Shown: positions 1 to 9,343 of the stretch, one piece after another
Numbering within the stretch: position 1 is the stretch's first letter
Layout of the letters: every line of letters begins with the position of its first letter
From: Veillonellales bacterium
Lineage (GTDB): Bacteria > Bacillota > Negativicutes > Veillonellales > Dialisteraceae
Length of the DNA: 64,000 bases
Assembly: GCA_944390485.1 (NCBI GenBank)
Contig: CALXPQ010000001.1
Span: 496,001 to 560,000, forward strand
Reading direction: 5' to 3'
Notes under the pieces: generated by a model
What the model saw: the letters and a program-made list of their open reading frames with translations, nothing else
What the model was told of the DNA's origin: nothing
The model's database searches: none
Translations under genes and position numbers: made by a program

Positions 1-3000
1 GAACATGAGCTGCATGATGCGGCCGAATTCTTCATTGATCTTCCCGAAAGCCTCCGTGAAATGGGAGGCCATGGCCTCGTCGATGCCTTCGATGACCTTC
101 TCGAGGCCGGCGCGGGCTTTTTCCAGATCCTCCACCTGCGTCTCGTAGGACCGGTACCGTTCCTGCTCCAGCGCGTACTCTGCCTCCGCATTGGGATTCA
201 CCGGGCCGAGCGCGTCGATCCGGCTCCGCAGGCCCGCGAGCTGCTTCTGGATGTCCTGCATGTTGCCAGGCAGGCGGAGCGCTTCCGCCGAGGCTTCCGT
301 GAGCCCCGCGAGCTGGAGGCGCGCCGCCTCTTCCTTTTCGAGGCGCTGCTGCTCCTCGATGCGGAGCGCCCGCTCGGCGAGCTTCTTTTCCAATGCCACC
401 GCCGCGTCCTGCGCCTCCCGGCGGGCCCGTTCGCTCTCGTTCCGCCGCTGCGCCGTGCGGTCCATTTCCTCGCGCAGGGCGTCCCGCTCTGCCGCCGCTT
501 CTTTCTGCCGCGCTTTCGCGTCTTCATACTGCGCGGAGAGCCGTGCCATCTCGGCGGCGCGTTCTCCGTCCTCGGCCTGCCGCTTCGCCAGATCCGCTTC
601 GGCCTGCGCCTTCCCGGAGGTCTCCGCAGCGAGCGCGGCGGCCCGCTCCCGGCCGATCTCTCCGGCGCGGCGGGCCGCTTCTTCCGCCCGGACCAGCGCC
701 ACCCGGCGGTCCGCCTCGGTCTGCGCCGCACGGTCCGCCGCTTCTTTCAGCGCGCGGAGGCGGCTTTCCTCCGGCATGGACGGGATTTCTCCGACGGCGG
801 CCTCCTCGGCCCGGAGCGCTTCCTGCGCTTTCCCGCCCGCCACCAGTGCGGCCGCGGTGGCCTCGCCGTCCTTCCGCGCCTTCTCCTCCGCCGCTTCCGC
901 CGCGCGGAGCGACTGCACGAGCCCCTCCCGGCGGCCGCGGTCGGCGGCGTCCTCCACATGGAGCGCCTGCCAGGCCTCGCGCGAGGCGGAGAGCGTTTCC
1001 GAAAGCGCTTCGTTTTTCGTTTCCTGCGCCTTCCGCTCCGCCGCCAGTTTCTCCGCGTCCGCCTCGGCCTGCGCCGCTTTTTCGCCCAGTTCGGCGATCT
1101 CCTGCTTCCGCCCGAAGAACGTGTTCGCCTTCTTCCGGAGGGAGCCGCCCGTCATGGATCCGCCCGGCCGCAGGATCTGCCCGTCCATGGTGACGAGGTG
1201 CAGCCGGTATTTATATTTCTTTGCGATGCGCCGCGCCGTGTCCAGATCCTCTGCGATGAGCACCCGGCCGAGGAGCGCCTTCTTCAGGTCCTCGATGCCC
1301 GGCGCGCAACCGAAAAGGTCCGCCGCGATGCCCCGCACGCCCGCTTCCCGGGCCGCTTCCCGCTCCACCGCGTCGGAAAAGCGGGGCTTCATCGCGTCGA
1401 GCGGATAAAAGGTGGTGCGCCCGGCGTTCTGCCGCTTCATCCACCGGATGATCTCGCCCGCCGCCTCCGCCGTGTCCGTCACGATGTACGACACCATGCC
1501 GCCCAGCGCCGCTTCTGCCGCGTCCGTATACTCGCCCGGCACACGGAGCAGCTCGCCGAAGGCCCCGCGGATGTGGGACTGCCAGGGCATGTCCGCCGAG
1601 AGCACCGTGCGGGATGCATTGGTGAAATTCGCGTATTCCTTCTCTGCCCTGAGAAGGTACGCCTGCTGCGATCTATACTGCGCTGCCTGCGACCGCGCCT
1701 CGTTCCACCGGTTCAGCAGGGCGAAACTCCGGTCCTCCCCGGCTTTCAGCGCGGCGCTTTCCTCACGGCCCTGCGCTTCCAGCGCCTTCATTTTTTCCGC
1801 ACGGGCCTCCGCGTCCCGGTCCAGCGCGGCGAGCGCCTTCTCCGCGTCTGCCCGCGCCGCCGCCGCGGCCTGCTCCGCTTCTTTCGCCGACGCTTCATCC
1901 GCCGCAAGCCGTGCCGCCTCGTCTTCGCTCCGCCGGAGCGCGTCCGCCAGCCGCTCTTTCCGAGCGGTCTTCTCTCGGATCTCGTCGATGAGCCGGCGGT
2001 GCGAGGCTTCCGCCGCGGAAAGCGCATCCGCCGCGGCCGTCCTGTCCGCCTCGGCCTGTCCGAGTGCCTCCCGGGCTTCTGCAAGCGCCGTCTCGGCCTG
2101 CGCCTGCTCCGCCTCTGCGGTCCGGAGTGCGTTCTCCGCCTCGGACGCCGCAGCCCCATGGGCCGCCGCGAGCGCCCGGAGCCGCTCCATCTCTTCCGCG
2201 CCGTGCGCGCGGGCCGCTTCCGCCACGCGGTAATCCCCGTCGATGCGGTCCATGTCCCGCTGCCGCTCTGCCGCGTCAGCCATGGCCTTCCGGTACGCTT
2301 CCTCCCGCCGGGCCGCTTCGTCCTCGATGGCCGTGCGGTCCGCGTCCAGCGCGGTGAGCCGGCTCTCCCAGGCCTGCTTCTCGTCGGCGAGCGCGCGGTG
2401 CTCCGTCTCGTACCGCGCGAGCATGCGCCGCACCGAGGACAGTTTCAGCAGGGACGCCGTGGCCTCCGCCGCCTCCCGCTCCTCCATGAGCGCCGCGAAG
2501 GTCTTCGCCTTCTCCGCCGCCTCCGCCATGGGGCCGAGCTGCTCCTCCAGCACCGCCATGAGATCTTTCACGCGATCCATGTTGTCTTCCGTCTTCCGGA
2601 GCTTCCCGAGGCCCTCTTCCTTCCGCAGGCGATACCGGCTGATGCCCGCCACCTCCTCGAAGATGAGCCGCCGCTCCTCCGGCCGTGCGGAGAGCACCTG
2701 ATCCACCCGGTTCTGCCCGATGATGGCAAGCGAACCCTTCCCGAGGCCCGTCGCCGCGAAAAGGTCCTGGATATCCTTCAGGCGGCACGACCGCCCGTTG
2801 ATGTAGAAATCGCTCTCCCCGCTGCGGAGCACCCGCCGCGTCACCGATACTTCCGCCGTGTCGAGAGGCAGCTCCCGGCCCGTATTGTCCAGCACCATCG
2901 TCACTTCCGCGCCGTTCTTCGCCCGGCGGGATGCCGAGCCCGCGAAGATGATGTCCTCCGTCTTCTGCCCGCGCAGATTCCGCACGTTCTGCTCGCCCAG

Positions 3001-3141
3001 CACCCAGCGCACCGCGTCGGAGATATTGCTCTTCCCGCAGCCGTTCGGCCCGACGATCATCGTGATGCCGTCTGCAAACGAGATCTCCGTCCGGTCCGCA
3101 AACGACTTGAATCCCTGCAAAATGAGACGCAGCAGCTTCAT
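1..3141 (-). CDS. smc: Chromosome segregation ATPase SMC (C-terminus cut by window edge)
   Basis: Reading leftward from the ATG at 3141, the frame begins MKLLRLILQGFKSFADR, the typical SMC start, and carries Walker A GPNGCGKS at about residue 32. A Q-loop/signature-type region (IIGQNRVDQVLS, then FEEVAGISRYR) follows near residues 145-170. Long Ala/Glu/Arg-rich coiled coils flank a hinge near residues 500-650 (containing GGMVSYIV and GGSMTGGSLRKK). The last codons in the window read INEEFGRIMQLMF, the conserved run just before the C-terminal Walker B, so roughly 130 residues are missing off the edge. The frame agrees at both ends. SMC with ScpAB compacts and segregates replicated origins. It lies 141 bp downstream of the CAT-like gene. 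The function is well supported; only the 3' end is unseen. Confidence 0.95.
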   Translation of the reverse strand, partial: MKLLRLILQGFKSFADRTEISFADGITMIVGPNGCGKSNISDAVRWVLGEQNVRNLRGQKTEDIIFAGSASRRAKNGAEVTMVLDNTGRELPLDTAEVSVTRRVLRSGESDFYINGRSCRLKDIQDLFAATGLGKGSLAIIGQNRVDQVLSARPEERRLIFEEVAGISRYRLRKEEGLGKLRKTEDNMDRVKDLMAVLEEQLGPMAEAAEKAKTFAALMEEREAAEATASLLKLSSVRRMLARYETEHRALADEKQAWESRLTALDADRTAIEDEAARREEAYRKAMADAAERQRDMDRIDGDYRVAEAARAHGAEEMERLRALAAAHGAAASEAENALRTAEAEQAQAETALAEAREALGQAEADRTAAADALSAAEASHRRLIDEIREKTARKERLADALRRSEDEAARLAADEASAKEAEQAAAAARADAEKALAALDRDAEARAEKMKALEAQGREESAALKAGEDRSFALLNRWNEARSQAAQYRSQQAYLLRAEKEYANFTNASRTVLSADMPWQSHIRGAFGELLRVPGEYTDAAEAALGGMVSYIVTDTAEAAGEIIRWMKRQNAGRTTFYPLDAMKPRFSDAVEREAAREAGVRGIAADLFGCAPGIEDLKKALLGRVLIAEDLDTARRIAKKYKYRLHLVTMDGQILRPGGSMTGGSLRKKANTFFGRKQEIAELGEKAAQAEADAEKLAAERKAQETKNEALSETLSASREAWQALHVEDAADRGRREGLVQSLRAAEAAEEKARKDGEATAAALVAGGKAQEALRAEEAAVGEIPSMPEESRLRALKEAADRAAQTEADRRVALVRAEEAARRAGEIGRERAAALAAETSGKAQAEADLAKRQAEDGERAAEMARLSAQYEDAKARQKEAAAERDALREEMDRTAQRRNESERARREAQDAAVALEKKLAERALRIEEQQRLEKEEAARLQLAGLTEASAEALRLPGNMQDIQKQLAGLRSRIDALGPVNPNAEAEYALEQERYRSYETQVEDLEKARAGLEKVIEGIDEAMASHFTEAFGKINEEFGRIMQLMF

Positions 3142-3251
3142 ACTCCACTCCTTGTCCTGCTATCCGTTTCAGTCAATCTTTTTTATTATATAAGAAATCC
3201 GCCCTCCGGACCAGCTGCGCACGCGAAAACGCCCCGCACCTTCCGATGTGG

Positions 3252-3280
3252 AGCGCTTTGAAAAAAGGGAATTTCCCGAC
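3252..3280 (-). terminator. Weak hairpin plus T6 downstream of the CAT-like gene
   Basis: Three bases past the stop of the gene ending at 3283, the minus strand carries GGGAAATTCCC followed by TTTTTT. The stem is only 4 bp with a tight loop, so termination may be partial and some transcripts may continue into smc. Confidence 0.35.
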
Positions 3281-3282
3281 TG

Positions 3283-3957
3283 TCAAGTCCGAACAGATGC
3301 GCCGGCCTCTGTCCCTGCGTCACTGGCCTTGAAATCAGCGGAACCAATCAGCTCCTGCAAATCATTGAGGAAACAGCTCACATAATAGCCGTCGCAGACC
3401 GCATGGTGAACCTGCACAGCCAGCGGCAGCCTGCAGCGGCCATGACTTTCCCTGAATTTTCCCATGGTAAAAATCGGCAGCAAATAGGTGAACGATTTGA
3501 CATTGATATTGAATCCCGTAAACGAAGTCCACGGCACCATGGAAACAGTAAAACAATTTTCCGGCATGTCCGGTTTGGCCGTCATCACTTTCACCGCCCC
3601 GTAACGCCGCAGGTCTTCTTCGTACCGGCGGCAAAAGAGATCATAATCGTCGGAAAATTCTGTCCAGAGATTGGAAAACGTCTTTGTGTCTTCATGAAAG
3701 ACTGTATAGCAGGGATGCATGGTCCGGTAGACCACGAGCGTCCCGTCGGCGCGGAACGCCGTACGGAACGGCTCATAGCGGTTGACCACTTTCGTGAGGC
3801 AGTACAGCATCGCCGGATACAATCTGAGTTTCCGCCGGCGAAGTTCCGTAATATCCATGCTCACGGTCATGCTGTACGTACAGGGCACTTCATTCAGATA
3901 ATGTTCAAAAAATTCTTTCCGTCCCCATGTCTCCCTGTCAATCCTTTTATAGTCCAT
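3283..3957 (-). CDS. Chloramphenicol acetyltransferase-like protein (type A CAT fold)
   Basis: The 224-residue product is close to the usual CAT length of about 215-220. It has the conserved catalytic run HHAVCDGYY near the C-terminus (the family's HHxxxDG with the acid/base His) and PWTSFTGFNIN upstream, matching the CAT Ser-containing PWxSFTGF block. CATs are cytoplasmic trimers that acetylate chloramphenicol with acetyl-CoA. The start at 3957 (MDYKRIDR) was chosen because GAGGAGAAAGC sits just before it; an upstream in-frame start at 3984 lacks this. Base composition is visibly less GC-rich than smc and the glycosylase gene on either side, which suggests later acquisition. The position after the invariant-looking DG is Tyr-Tyr where CATs usually have Phe/Tyr-His. 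Activity on chloramphenicol is likely but not certain, since some homologues have other substrates. Confidence 0.85.
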   Translation of the reverse strand: MDYKRIDRETWGRKEFFEHYLNEVPCTYSMTVSMDITELRRRKLRLYPAMLYCLTKVVNRYEPFRTAFRADGTLVVYRTMHPCYTVFHEDTKTFSNLWTEFSDDYDLFCRRYEEDLRRYGAVKVMTAKPDMPENCFTVSMVPWTSFTGFNINVKSFTYLLPIFTMGKFRESHGRCRLPLAVQVHHAVCDGYYVSCFLNDLQELIGSADFKASDAGTEAGASVRT

Positions 3958-3993
3958 GCTTTCTCCTCTTCCTACCGCCCGCATCTTATCTTG

Positions 3994-4578
3994 TTACCGG
4001 CTCACCCAGAGGCTGCCTTTCAGGGTGAAGCGCCAGGGGAAATCTTTGCCGTACCGGGCGTAGTCGATATTCCGCCGCTTCGACGTCTCCACTTCGCAGG
4101 GCGCGCCGTCCTCCACCCACAGGGGACCGGTCACGAGGTCTGCGCCGTAGAGGGAACGGTCGATGCCCATGGCGAGGCAGAGGCGGCCCGGGCCGCAGGT
4201 GAGGGCGGTCCCTTTCGCCCGGCCGCGGCGGCGCTGCATGAAGTCCAGCCCTTCCACGGGCTCGCCCGCCCGGAGGAGGACGCAGCCCGCGGTGCCTTCG
4301 GCGTCGCAGCTGATGTTGAAGCAGCAGTACATGCCGTAGATGAGGTACACATAGGCGTGACCGGGCTCGCCGAAGAGGACCTCCGTCCGCGCGGTGCGCC
4401 CTTTATAGGCGTGGGCCCCGTCGTCGGGGCGGCCCTGCCAGAAGCCGCCGTACGCTTCGGTCTCGGTGATGCGGACGGCCGTACGCCCTTCCGCAGTGTC
4501 ATGGACGAGCCGAGCCCCGATGAGGCGGCGCGCGGTCGTGACGGGGTCGGCGTCGTAGTCTTCCCGCCGCCACCTCAC
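3994..4578 (-). CDS. 3-methyladenine DNA glycosylase (AAG/MPG family)
   Basis: The 194-residue protein is typical in size for bacterial AAG-type glycosylases, which excise alkylated and deaminated purines. Seen motifs are LIGARLV near residue 19, RITETEAYGG with the general-base Glu near residue 40, AYVYLIYGMYCCFNI around residue 76-90, and CGPGRLCLAMGID near residue 127, all family hallmarks. The start is GTG at 4578, overlapping the stop of the upstream adaptor gene as GTGA, so translation is probably coupled to it. Genes upstream in the same unit are an adaptor lipoprotein and a flavodiiron protein, a combination with no obvious single pathway; stress defence is a possible common theme but only inferred. 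Confidence 0.9.
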   Translation of the reverse strand: MRWRREDYDADPVTTARRLIGARLVHDTAEGRTAVRITETEAYGGFWQGRPDDGAHAYKGRTARTEVLFGEPGHAYVYLIYGMYCCFNISCDAEGTAGCVLLRAGEPVEGLDFMQRRRGRAKGTALTCGPGRLCLAMGIDRSLYGADLVTGPLWVEDGAPCEVETSKRRNIDYARYGKDFPWRFTLKGSLWVSR

Positions 4579-5639
4579 CGGACTTCCACCTCCGTCCCGA
4601 TCTGGAGGTCTTCCGATGGATGGGTCACCACGCGGTCGCCGTCCTCAAGGCCGCCGATGACGAGGCGGTCCTGTCCCATGGTGCTCGCCACGGTGACGGT
4701 GCGTACGTCAATCAGGCTGTCTTCATTGACGATCTCCACCATGTCGTCTTTGATGAAGGCCGAGGAGGGGATGACGTAGCCCTCCACCTGCTGGCCGCTG
4801 TTGATGCGCACATCGTATGTTTTGCCGATCTGCATGGCCCCGTCCGGATTGTCCGCCTGCACGCGGTACACGGTGTAGGCATCGCCGTTCGTATTCGGCT
4901 GGGGCTTGAGCTCGCCGTACCAGGTGCCGCTGCCGTCGGAAATGGTGACGGTGAGTGTCTTCCCCGCTTTCGCCCGCTCGAGGATGGGGTCCATCTCCGC
5001 CGGGATCTGGAGGCTCGCCACGACGGGCGAATTCTGCCGGATGACGAGCGCCGGCTGGCCCGCGGCGGCGGTCTTCGTGTCCGCCACGTAGTTCTGGGAA
5101 ATGATGCCGCTGATGGGCGCGAGGATGGTGCAGTCGTTCACCGCTTTCTGCGCGGTCTGGAGGGCGATCATGGACGCCTCGTCGGTCTGCGGGGCGGCCG
5201 CCGGCGCCGGGGCTCCGCCTCTCCGGGCGCGGAGGCGGTTGTATTCCGCGCGGGTGATGATGCCCTGCCGGAGGAGGGACGCTTCCATGCTGTCGTCGAC
5301 GGCCGGCGCGGGAGCGGCCGCGGCGGCGCCGGCGGCGATGCGTGCCGCCATTTCGTCCCGCTGGGCCTCGTACGGCGCCGGATCGATCTGGATGAGGAGC
5401 TGTCCCGCCTGCACGGCCGTGCCGATATCCGGCAGGTCAGAGAGGATCTTCCCCGACACGAGCGGCACCACGGAGAGCGTGTGAAGCGCTTCCAGATGCG
5501 CCGGCGCTTCGTATACGAAAGGAGCCATCTGTTTCTGCGCATGCACCACGGAGACTTTCGGCGTGCCGCACCCCGCGAGGGCCGCTGCGAGGACGGCCGC
5601 GGCGGCGAGCCCCAGCCAGCGGATGCGCTTCCCGGTCAT
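4575..5639 (-). CDS. RND-type periplasmic adaptor lipoprotein (HlyD/AcrA family), orphan
   Basis: 354 residues. The N-terminus is a lipoprotein signal with lipobox LAGC at about residues 24-27, so it should be membrane-anchored and periplasmic. A biotinyl-lipoyl half (VVPLVSGKILSDLPDIGTAVQ, about 60-80) and its partner (ILAPISGIISQNYVADT, about 170-190) flank a short helical part containing GIITRAEYNRLRAR, which corresponds to the ISKQEYDQ stretch of AcrA. Beta-barrel and membrane-proximal regions follow (KTYDVRINSGQQVEGYVIP, GLEDGDRVVTHP). The hairpin is short and interrupted by Ala/Pro-rich segments. The start ATG at 5639 overlaps the upstream flavodiiron stop as ATGA. No inner-membrane pump or TolC-like gene is in the window, so the partner is unknown. 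Confidence 0.85.
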   Translation of the reverse strand: MTGKRIRWLGLAAAAVLAAALAGCGTPKVSVVHAQKQMAPFVYEAPAHLEALHTLSVVPLVSGKILSDLPDIGTAVQAGQLLIQIDPAPYEAQRDEMAARIAAGAAAAAPAPAVDDSMEASLLRQGIITRAEYNRLRARRGGAPAPAAAPQTDEASMIALQTAQKAVNDCTILAPISGIISQNYVADTKTAAAGQPALVIRQNSPVVASLQIPAEMDPILERAKAGKTLTVTISDGSGTWYGELKPQPNTNGDAYTVYRVQADNPDGAMQIGKTYDVRINSGQQVEGYVIPSSAFIKDDMVEIVNEDSLIDVRTVTVASTMGQDRLVIGGLEDGDRVVTHPSEDLQIGTEVEVR

Positions 5640-6856
5640 TTGCCGGCCTGCAGATCCGCCGCGACGGCGTCGGCGAGCGCATCCAGCGCGGCCTCTTCCT
5701 TCGGTCCCGGCGCGGAGAGGATATGCACCGGTTCGCCGATGAGGGAGCAGTCTTTCCAGGTGTCCGTCAGTTCTTTCATAACTTTCCCCGCGATGTTCGG
5801 CGCCCAGGAAGAATTGCCGATAAGGGCGATGCGGCGGTCCTTCACGAGATGCTCGCCCATCATGGTGAGGAAATGGCGCATGAGCGGATAGAGCCCCATG
5901 TTGTACGTAGTGGAGGCGAAGACGAGATGGGAATAGCGCATCACTTCGGCCATGGCGTACGCCGCGTCGGTCTTGCAGAGGTCCATTACCTCCACGGAGG
6001 CAACGCCCCGCTCCCGCAGCTTCCACGCGAAGCTCTGCGCGGCGGCGGCGGTATTGCCGTACACGGAGGTATAGAAAATGGCCGCCCCTTTCACTTCCGG
6101 CTCCCACTTCGCCCAGCGCGCGGTGTCCGCGAGGATGCGTCCGATGTCCTCTTCCGTGCGGAAGACCGGGCCGTGGAGCGGCGCGATGCACGAGACCGGC
6201 ACGGCGGAGACCTTCTTCATCGCCGCGAGCACCTGCGGGCCGTACTTGGAGACGATGCACGTATAGTACCGGCGCGCCCCGTCTTCGTACTGCTTCGCAT
6301 AATCCAGCTCATCGGCGAAGACGCTCCCCTTCAGCACGCCGAAGCAGCCGAAGGCGTCCGCGCTGAAGAGCACCTGCTGCTCTTCCACATAGGTAAAGGT
6401 CACTTCCGGCCAGTGCACCATGGGCGCGGAGAAGAAGCGGAGCGTGCGGCGCCCCAGCGGGAGCGTCATCTTCTCCCCGGTGGTCACGTAGCGGTCCTTC
6501 ATGGGCCGGTGGAAGAACTGCTCGAACATGCGGAGCGCCTGCGCGCTGCCGGCGAGTTTCGCTTCGGGATGGCGCTCGGCAAGCGTCAGGAGGGAGCTGC
6601 TGTGGTCCGGCTCCATGTGGTTCACGATGATGTAATCCAGCGGGCGGCCGCGGAGCAGGTACTCCACGTTGTCCAGGAATCCGTCCATGACGAGCGCGTC
6701 CACCGTGTCCACCACAGCGGTCTTCTCGTCGTCGATGAAATAGGAATTGTACGACACCCCTTCCGGGATGGGGATGATATTTTCAAACCGGTTCGTCACG
6801 AAGTCATTGACTCCGATCCAGTAGATGCCGTCTGCGATGGCCTGTACCTGATGCAT
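5636..6856 (-). CDS. fprA: A-type flavoprotein / flavodiiron O2 or NO reductase
   Basis: About 406 residues with the two classic flavodiiron parts. The N-terminal metallo-beta-lactamase-like domain carries the diiron ligands HMEPDH near residue 80, a His in MVHWPEV near 147, an Asp in FSADAFG near 166 and a His in IAPLHGP near 225. A flavodoxin domain follows from about residue 250 (FYTSVYGNTAAAAQSFA for FMN phosphate, ASTTYNMG later). Such soluble enzymes reduce O2 to water or NO to N2O using rubredoxin-type donors, protecting anaerobes. The start at 6856 has AGGAGACAACC before it; the longer reading to 6904 lacks a ribosome site. It is the first gene of the unit ending in the glycosylase, with an ATGA overlap to the adaptor gene. 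Confidence 0.93.
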   Translation of the reverse strand: MHQVQAIADGIYWIGVNDFVTNRFENIIPIPEGVSYNSYFIDDEKTAVVDTVDALVMDGFLDNVEYLLRGRPLDYIIVNHMEPDHSSSLLTLAERHPEAKLAGSAQALRMFEQFFHRPMKDRYVTTGEKMTLPLGRRTLRFFSAPMVHWPEVTFTYVEEQQVLFSADAFGCFGVLKGSVFADELDYAKQYEDGARRYYTCIVSKYGPQVLAAMKKVSAVPVSCIAPLHGPVFRTEEDIGRILADTARWAKWEPEVKGAAIFYTSVYGNTAAAAQSFAWKLRERGVASVEVMDLCKTDAAYAMAEVMRYSHLVFASTTYNMGLYPLMRHFLTMMGEHLVKDRRIALIGNSSWAPNIAGKVMKELTDTWKDCSLIGEPVHILSAPGPKEEAALDALADAVAADLQAGK

Positions 6857-6950
6857 GGTTGTCTCCTTTGTATGAAATGGGGCCTCGGCCCCGGGGTTTC
6901 CCATTTATTGTATTTCATGGCCCGCGCCATTTCAAGGACGCGGACGCACG

Positions 6951-6972
6951 CAAAAACGGCCCCGCGGGGCCG
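6951..6972 (-). terminator. Terminator of the amino-acid ABC transporter operon
   Basis: On the minus strand a perfect GC stem (CGGCCCC / GGGGCCG region, 6957-6972) is followed by TTTTT and then GCGTGC. It lies 6 bases past the stop of the ATPase gene. Confidence 0.85.
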
Positions 6973-6978
6973 CTTCTC

Positions 6979-7737
<759 letters not shown>

Positions 7738-7747
7738 CCGATTCACC

Positions 7748-8404
7748 TCATTCTTCATAGACGGCGTAGCGTTTTTCCAGCCAGCCGAGGGCACGGGTCA
7801 GCACGAAGGTGCACACCAGGTAGAAGACCGCCGCCACGACGAACGCCGTGGTGTCGAAGTCGCGCTGCACGATGGAGCGGGTCACGCGCATGAGGTCGTT
7901 CATGGCGAGGACGTACACGAGGGACGTGTCCTTCAGGAGGGTGATGGTCTCATTGCCCAGCGGCGGGATGACGCGCTTCACCACCTGCGGCAGGACGATG
8001 TGCCACATGGTCTGCCAGTAGGTGAAGCCCAGCACCTTGGCCCCTTCGTACTGGCCGCGGCTGATGGACTGGATGCCGCCGCGGAAAATTTCCGCGAAGT
8101 ACGCCGCGTAGTTCGCCACGAAAGCGATGATCGCCGCGGAGAAATCGTCGATCTGGAGCTCGATGCCCGGGATCATGGGCAGGCCGTAGTAAATGAACAG
8201 GATCTGCAGCATGAGCGGCGTGCCGCGCATGATGTAGATGTAGAATTCCGCCACGCGGCGGAACAGGCCGAATTTTGACAGGCGGACGAGAGACAGGAGC
8301 ACCCCGCACGGAAGCGACAGCACGTAGACGATCACGAAGATCTGCGCCGATACGCCGAGCCCTTCCACCATGTTCGGCAGGATGCCGAGGATATAATCCA
8401 GCAT
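7748..8404 (-). CDS. Amino acid ABC transporter permease (HisM/GlnP family)
   Basis: 218 residues with about five hydrophobic segments and the family sequence [19 protein letters not shown] near residue 58-76. The EAA-loop region [30 protein letters not shown] lies near residues 111-140, the site that docks the ATPase. A typical size for the single permease of a homodimeric importer. The start at 8404 is preceded by GAGG. The stop lies 10 bases before the ATPase start, so the two are surely co-transcribed. With only one permease in the operon, both binding proteins upstream probably deliver to this one channel. Confidence 0.94.
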   Translation of the reverse strand: MLDYILGILPNMVEGLGVSAQIFVIVYVLSLPCGVLLSLVRLSKFGLFRRVAEFYIYIMRGTPLMLQILFIYYGLPMIPGIELQIDDFSAAIIAFVANYAAYFAEIFRGGIQSISRGQYEGAKVLGFTYWQTMWHIVLPQVVKRVIPPLGNETITLLKDTSLVYVLAMNDLMRVTRSIVQRDFDTTAFVVAAVFYLVCTFVLTRALGWLEKRYAVYEE

Positions 8405-8516
8405 ACGAAACCTCTTTCCATGAAACGCAGAAGAGACAGACCGCCGCCTGTCTTTCCTGCTTTGCTGTGTTACAGTACCATATTACACTGCCGGCGGATT
8501 TCCCGCAAGCCCGCGT

Positions 8517-9317
8517 TTACTGTTTGACCGAAAGATCGGTGCCGAACCATTTCTCGGAGATCTTCGTGGCTTCGCCGCTCGCTTCGACCTTCTTGAAGCC
8601 TTCGTTCAGGAGCTTCACCAGTTCGGCATTGCCTTTCTTCACGCCCACCGCGTACACTTCGTTCGCCACGACGCCCGGCAGCACGCGGAACTGGCCCGGC
8701 TTCTTCTGCATGTAGTAATTGATGAGGACGCTGTCCCCCAGCACCGCGTCGGCGCGGCCCGACTCGAGGTCCATGAAGCAGGACGTGAAGTCCGGATAGA
8801 GCTTCCACAGGGCGAAGGAATCGCGCACCTCGGGCTGCTTGTCCATGGCGCTCTGGCTGGTGGAGCCTTCCTGCGCGCACACGTTGCGGCCTGCGAGCTG
8901 CTTCGCGTCGGTGATGTCGGAGCTGGCGAGCACCACGAAGACCTGCTTGTTATTCAGGTACGGGTCGGTGTAGTCGAGCACCTTTTTCCGCTCTTCCGTC
9001 ACGGTGAGGCCGTTCCAGATGGCGTCGATGCGGCCGGCGGCGATCTCCGACTCCTTGCTCGCCCAGTCGATGGGCTTGAATTCGATCGGGATGCCGATCT
9101 CCTTCGACACGGCCTTGCCCATGTCGATGTCGAAGCCCACGATCTCGCCGTTCTCATTGCGGAAGCCCATCGGGGCGAACGTGTCATCGATGCCGGCGAC
9201 GATCTTGTCCGGCTTCGCTTCGGCCGCCGCCTTTTTGTCAGAGCCGCCGCATCCGGCGATGAGGCCCGCCGCTGCCGCTGCCAGAATCCCCGCTGCGATC
9301 GCTTTTTTCCAGTTCAT
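8517..9317 (-). CDS. Amino acid ABC transporter substrate-binding lipoprotein (copy 2)
   Basis: 266 residues. A lipoprotein signal with lipobox IAGC (about 20-23) is followed by a periplasmic SBP fold of family 3: IVAGIDDTFAPMGFRNENG, VGFDIDMGKAVSKE, EFKPIDWASKESEIAAGRIDAIWNG and a C-terminal KISEKWFG. It captures a polar amino acid for the permease downstream. The product is a clear paralogue of the protein encoded immediately upstream (9344-10138), sharing the EFK.IDW, LYPD, GFMDL-like and KWFG blocks. A 112-bp gap separates it from the permease gene; no strong promoter is apparent there. Confidence 0.94.
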   Translation of the reverse strand: MNWKKAIAAGILAAAAAGLIAGCGGSDKKAAAEAKPDKIVAGIDDTFAPMGFRNENGEIVGFDIDMGKAVSKEIGIPIEFKPIDWASKESEIAAGRIDAIWNGLTVTEERKKVLDYTDPYLNNKQVFVVLASSDITDAKQLAGRNVCAQEGSTSQSAMDKQPEVRDSFALWKLYPDFTSCFMDLESGRADAVLGDSVLINYYMQKKPGQFRVLPGVVANEVYAVGVKKGNAELVKLLNEGFKKVEASGEATKISEKWFGTDLSVKQ

Positions 9318-9343
9318 TGTCTGTCTCCTTTTCTATTTCCCGA

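Noticed and set aside
61..3261. A 1066-codon plus-strand frame opposite smc
   Set aside because: Shadow of the smc coding strand; its Arg/Leu-rich translation reflects reverse-complement Ala/Glu codons.
5437..6260. N-terminal extension of the adaptor lipoprotein beyond 5639
   Set aside because: The extension is the out-of-frame reading of the flavodiiron gene. The lipoprotein signal peptide begins at the ATG at 5639, which overlaps the flavodiiron stop.
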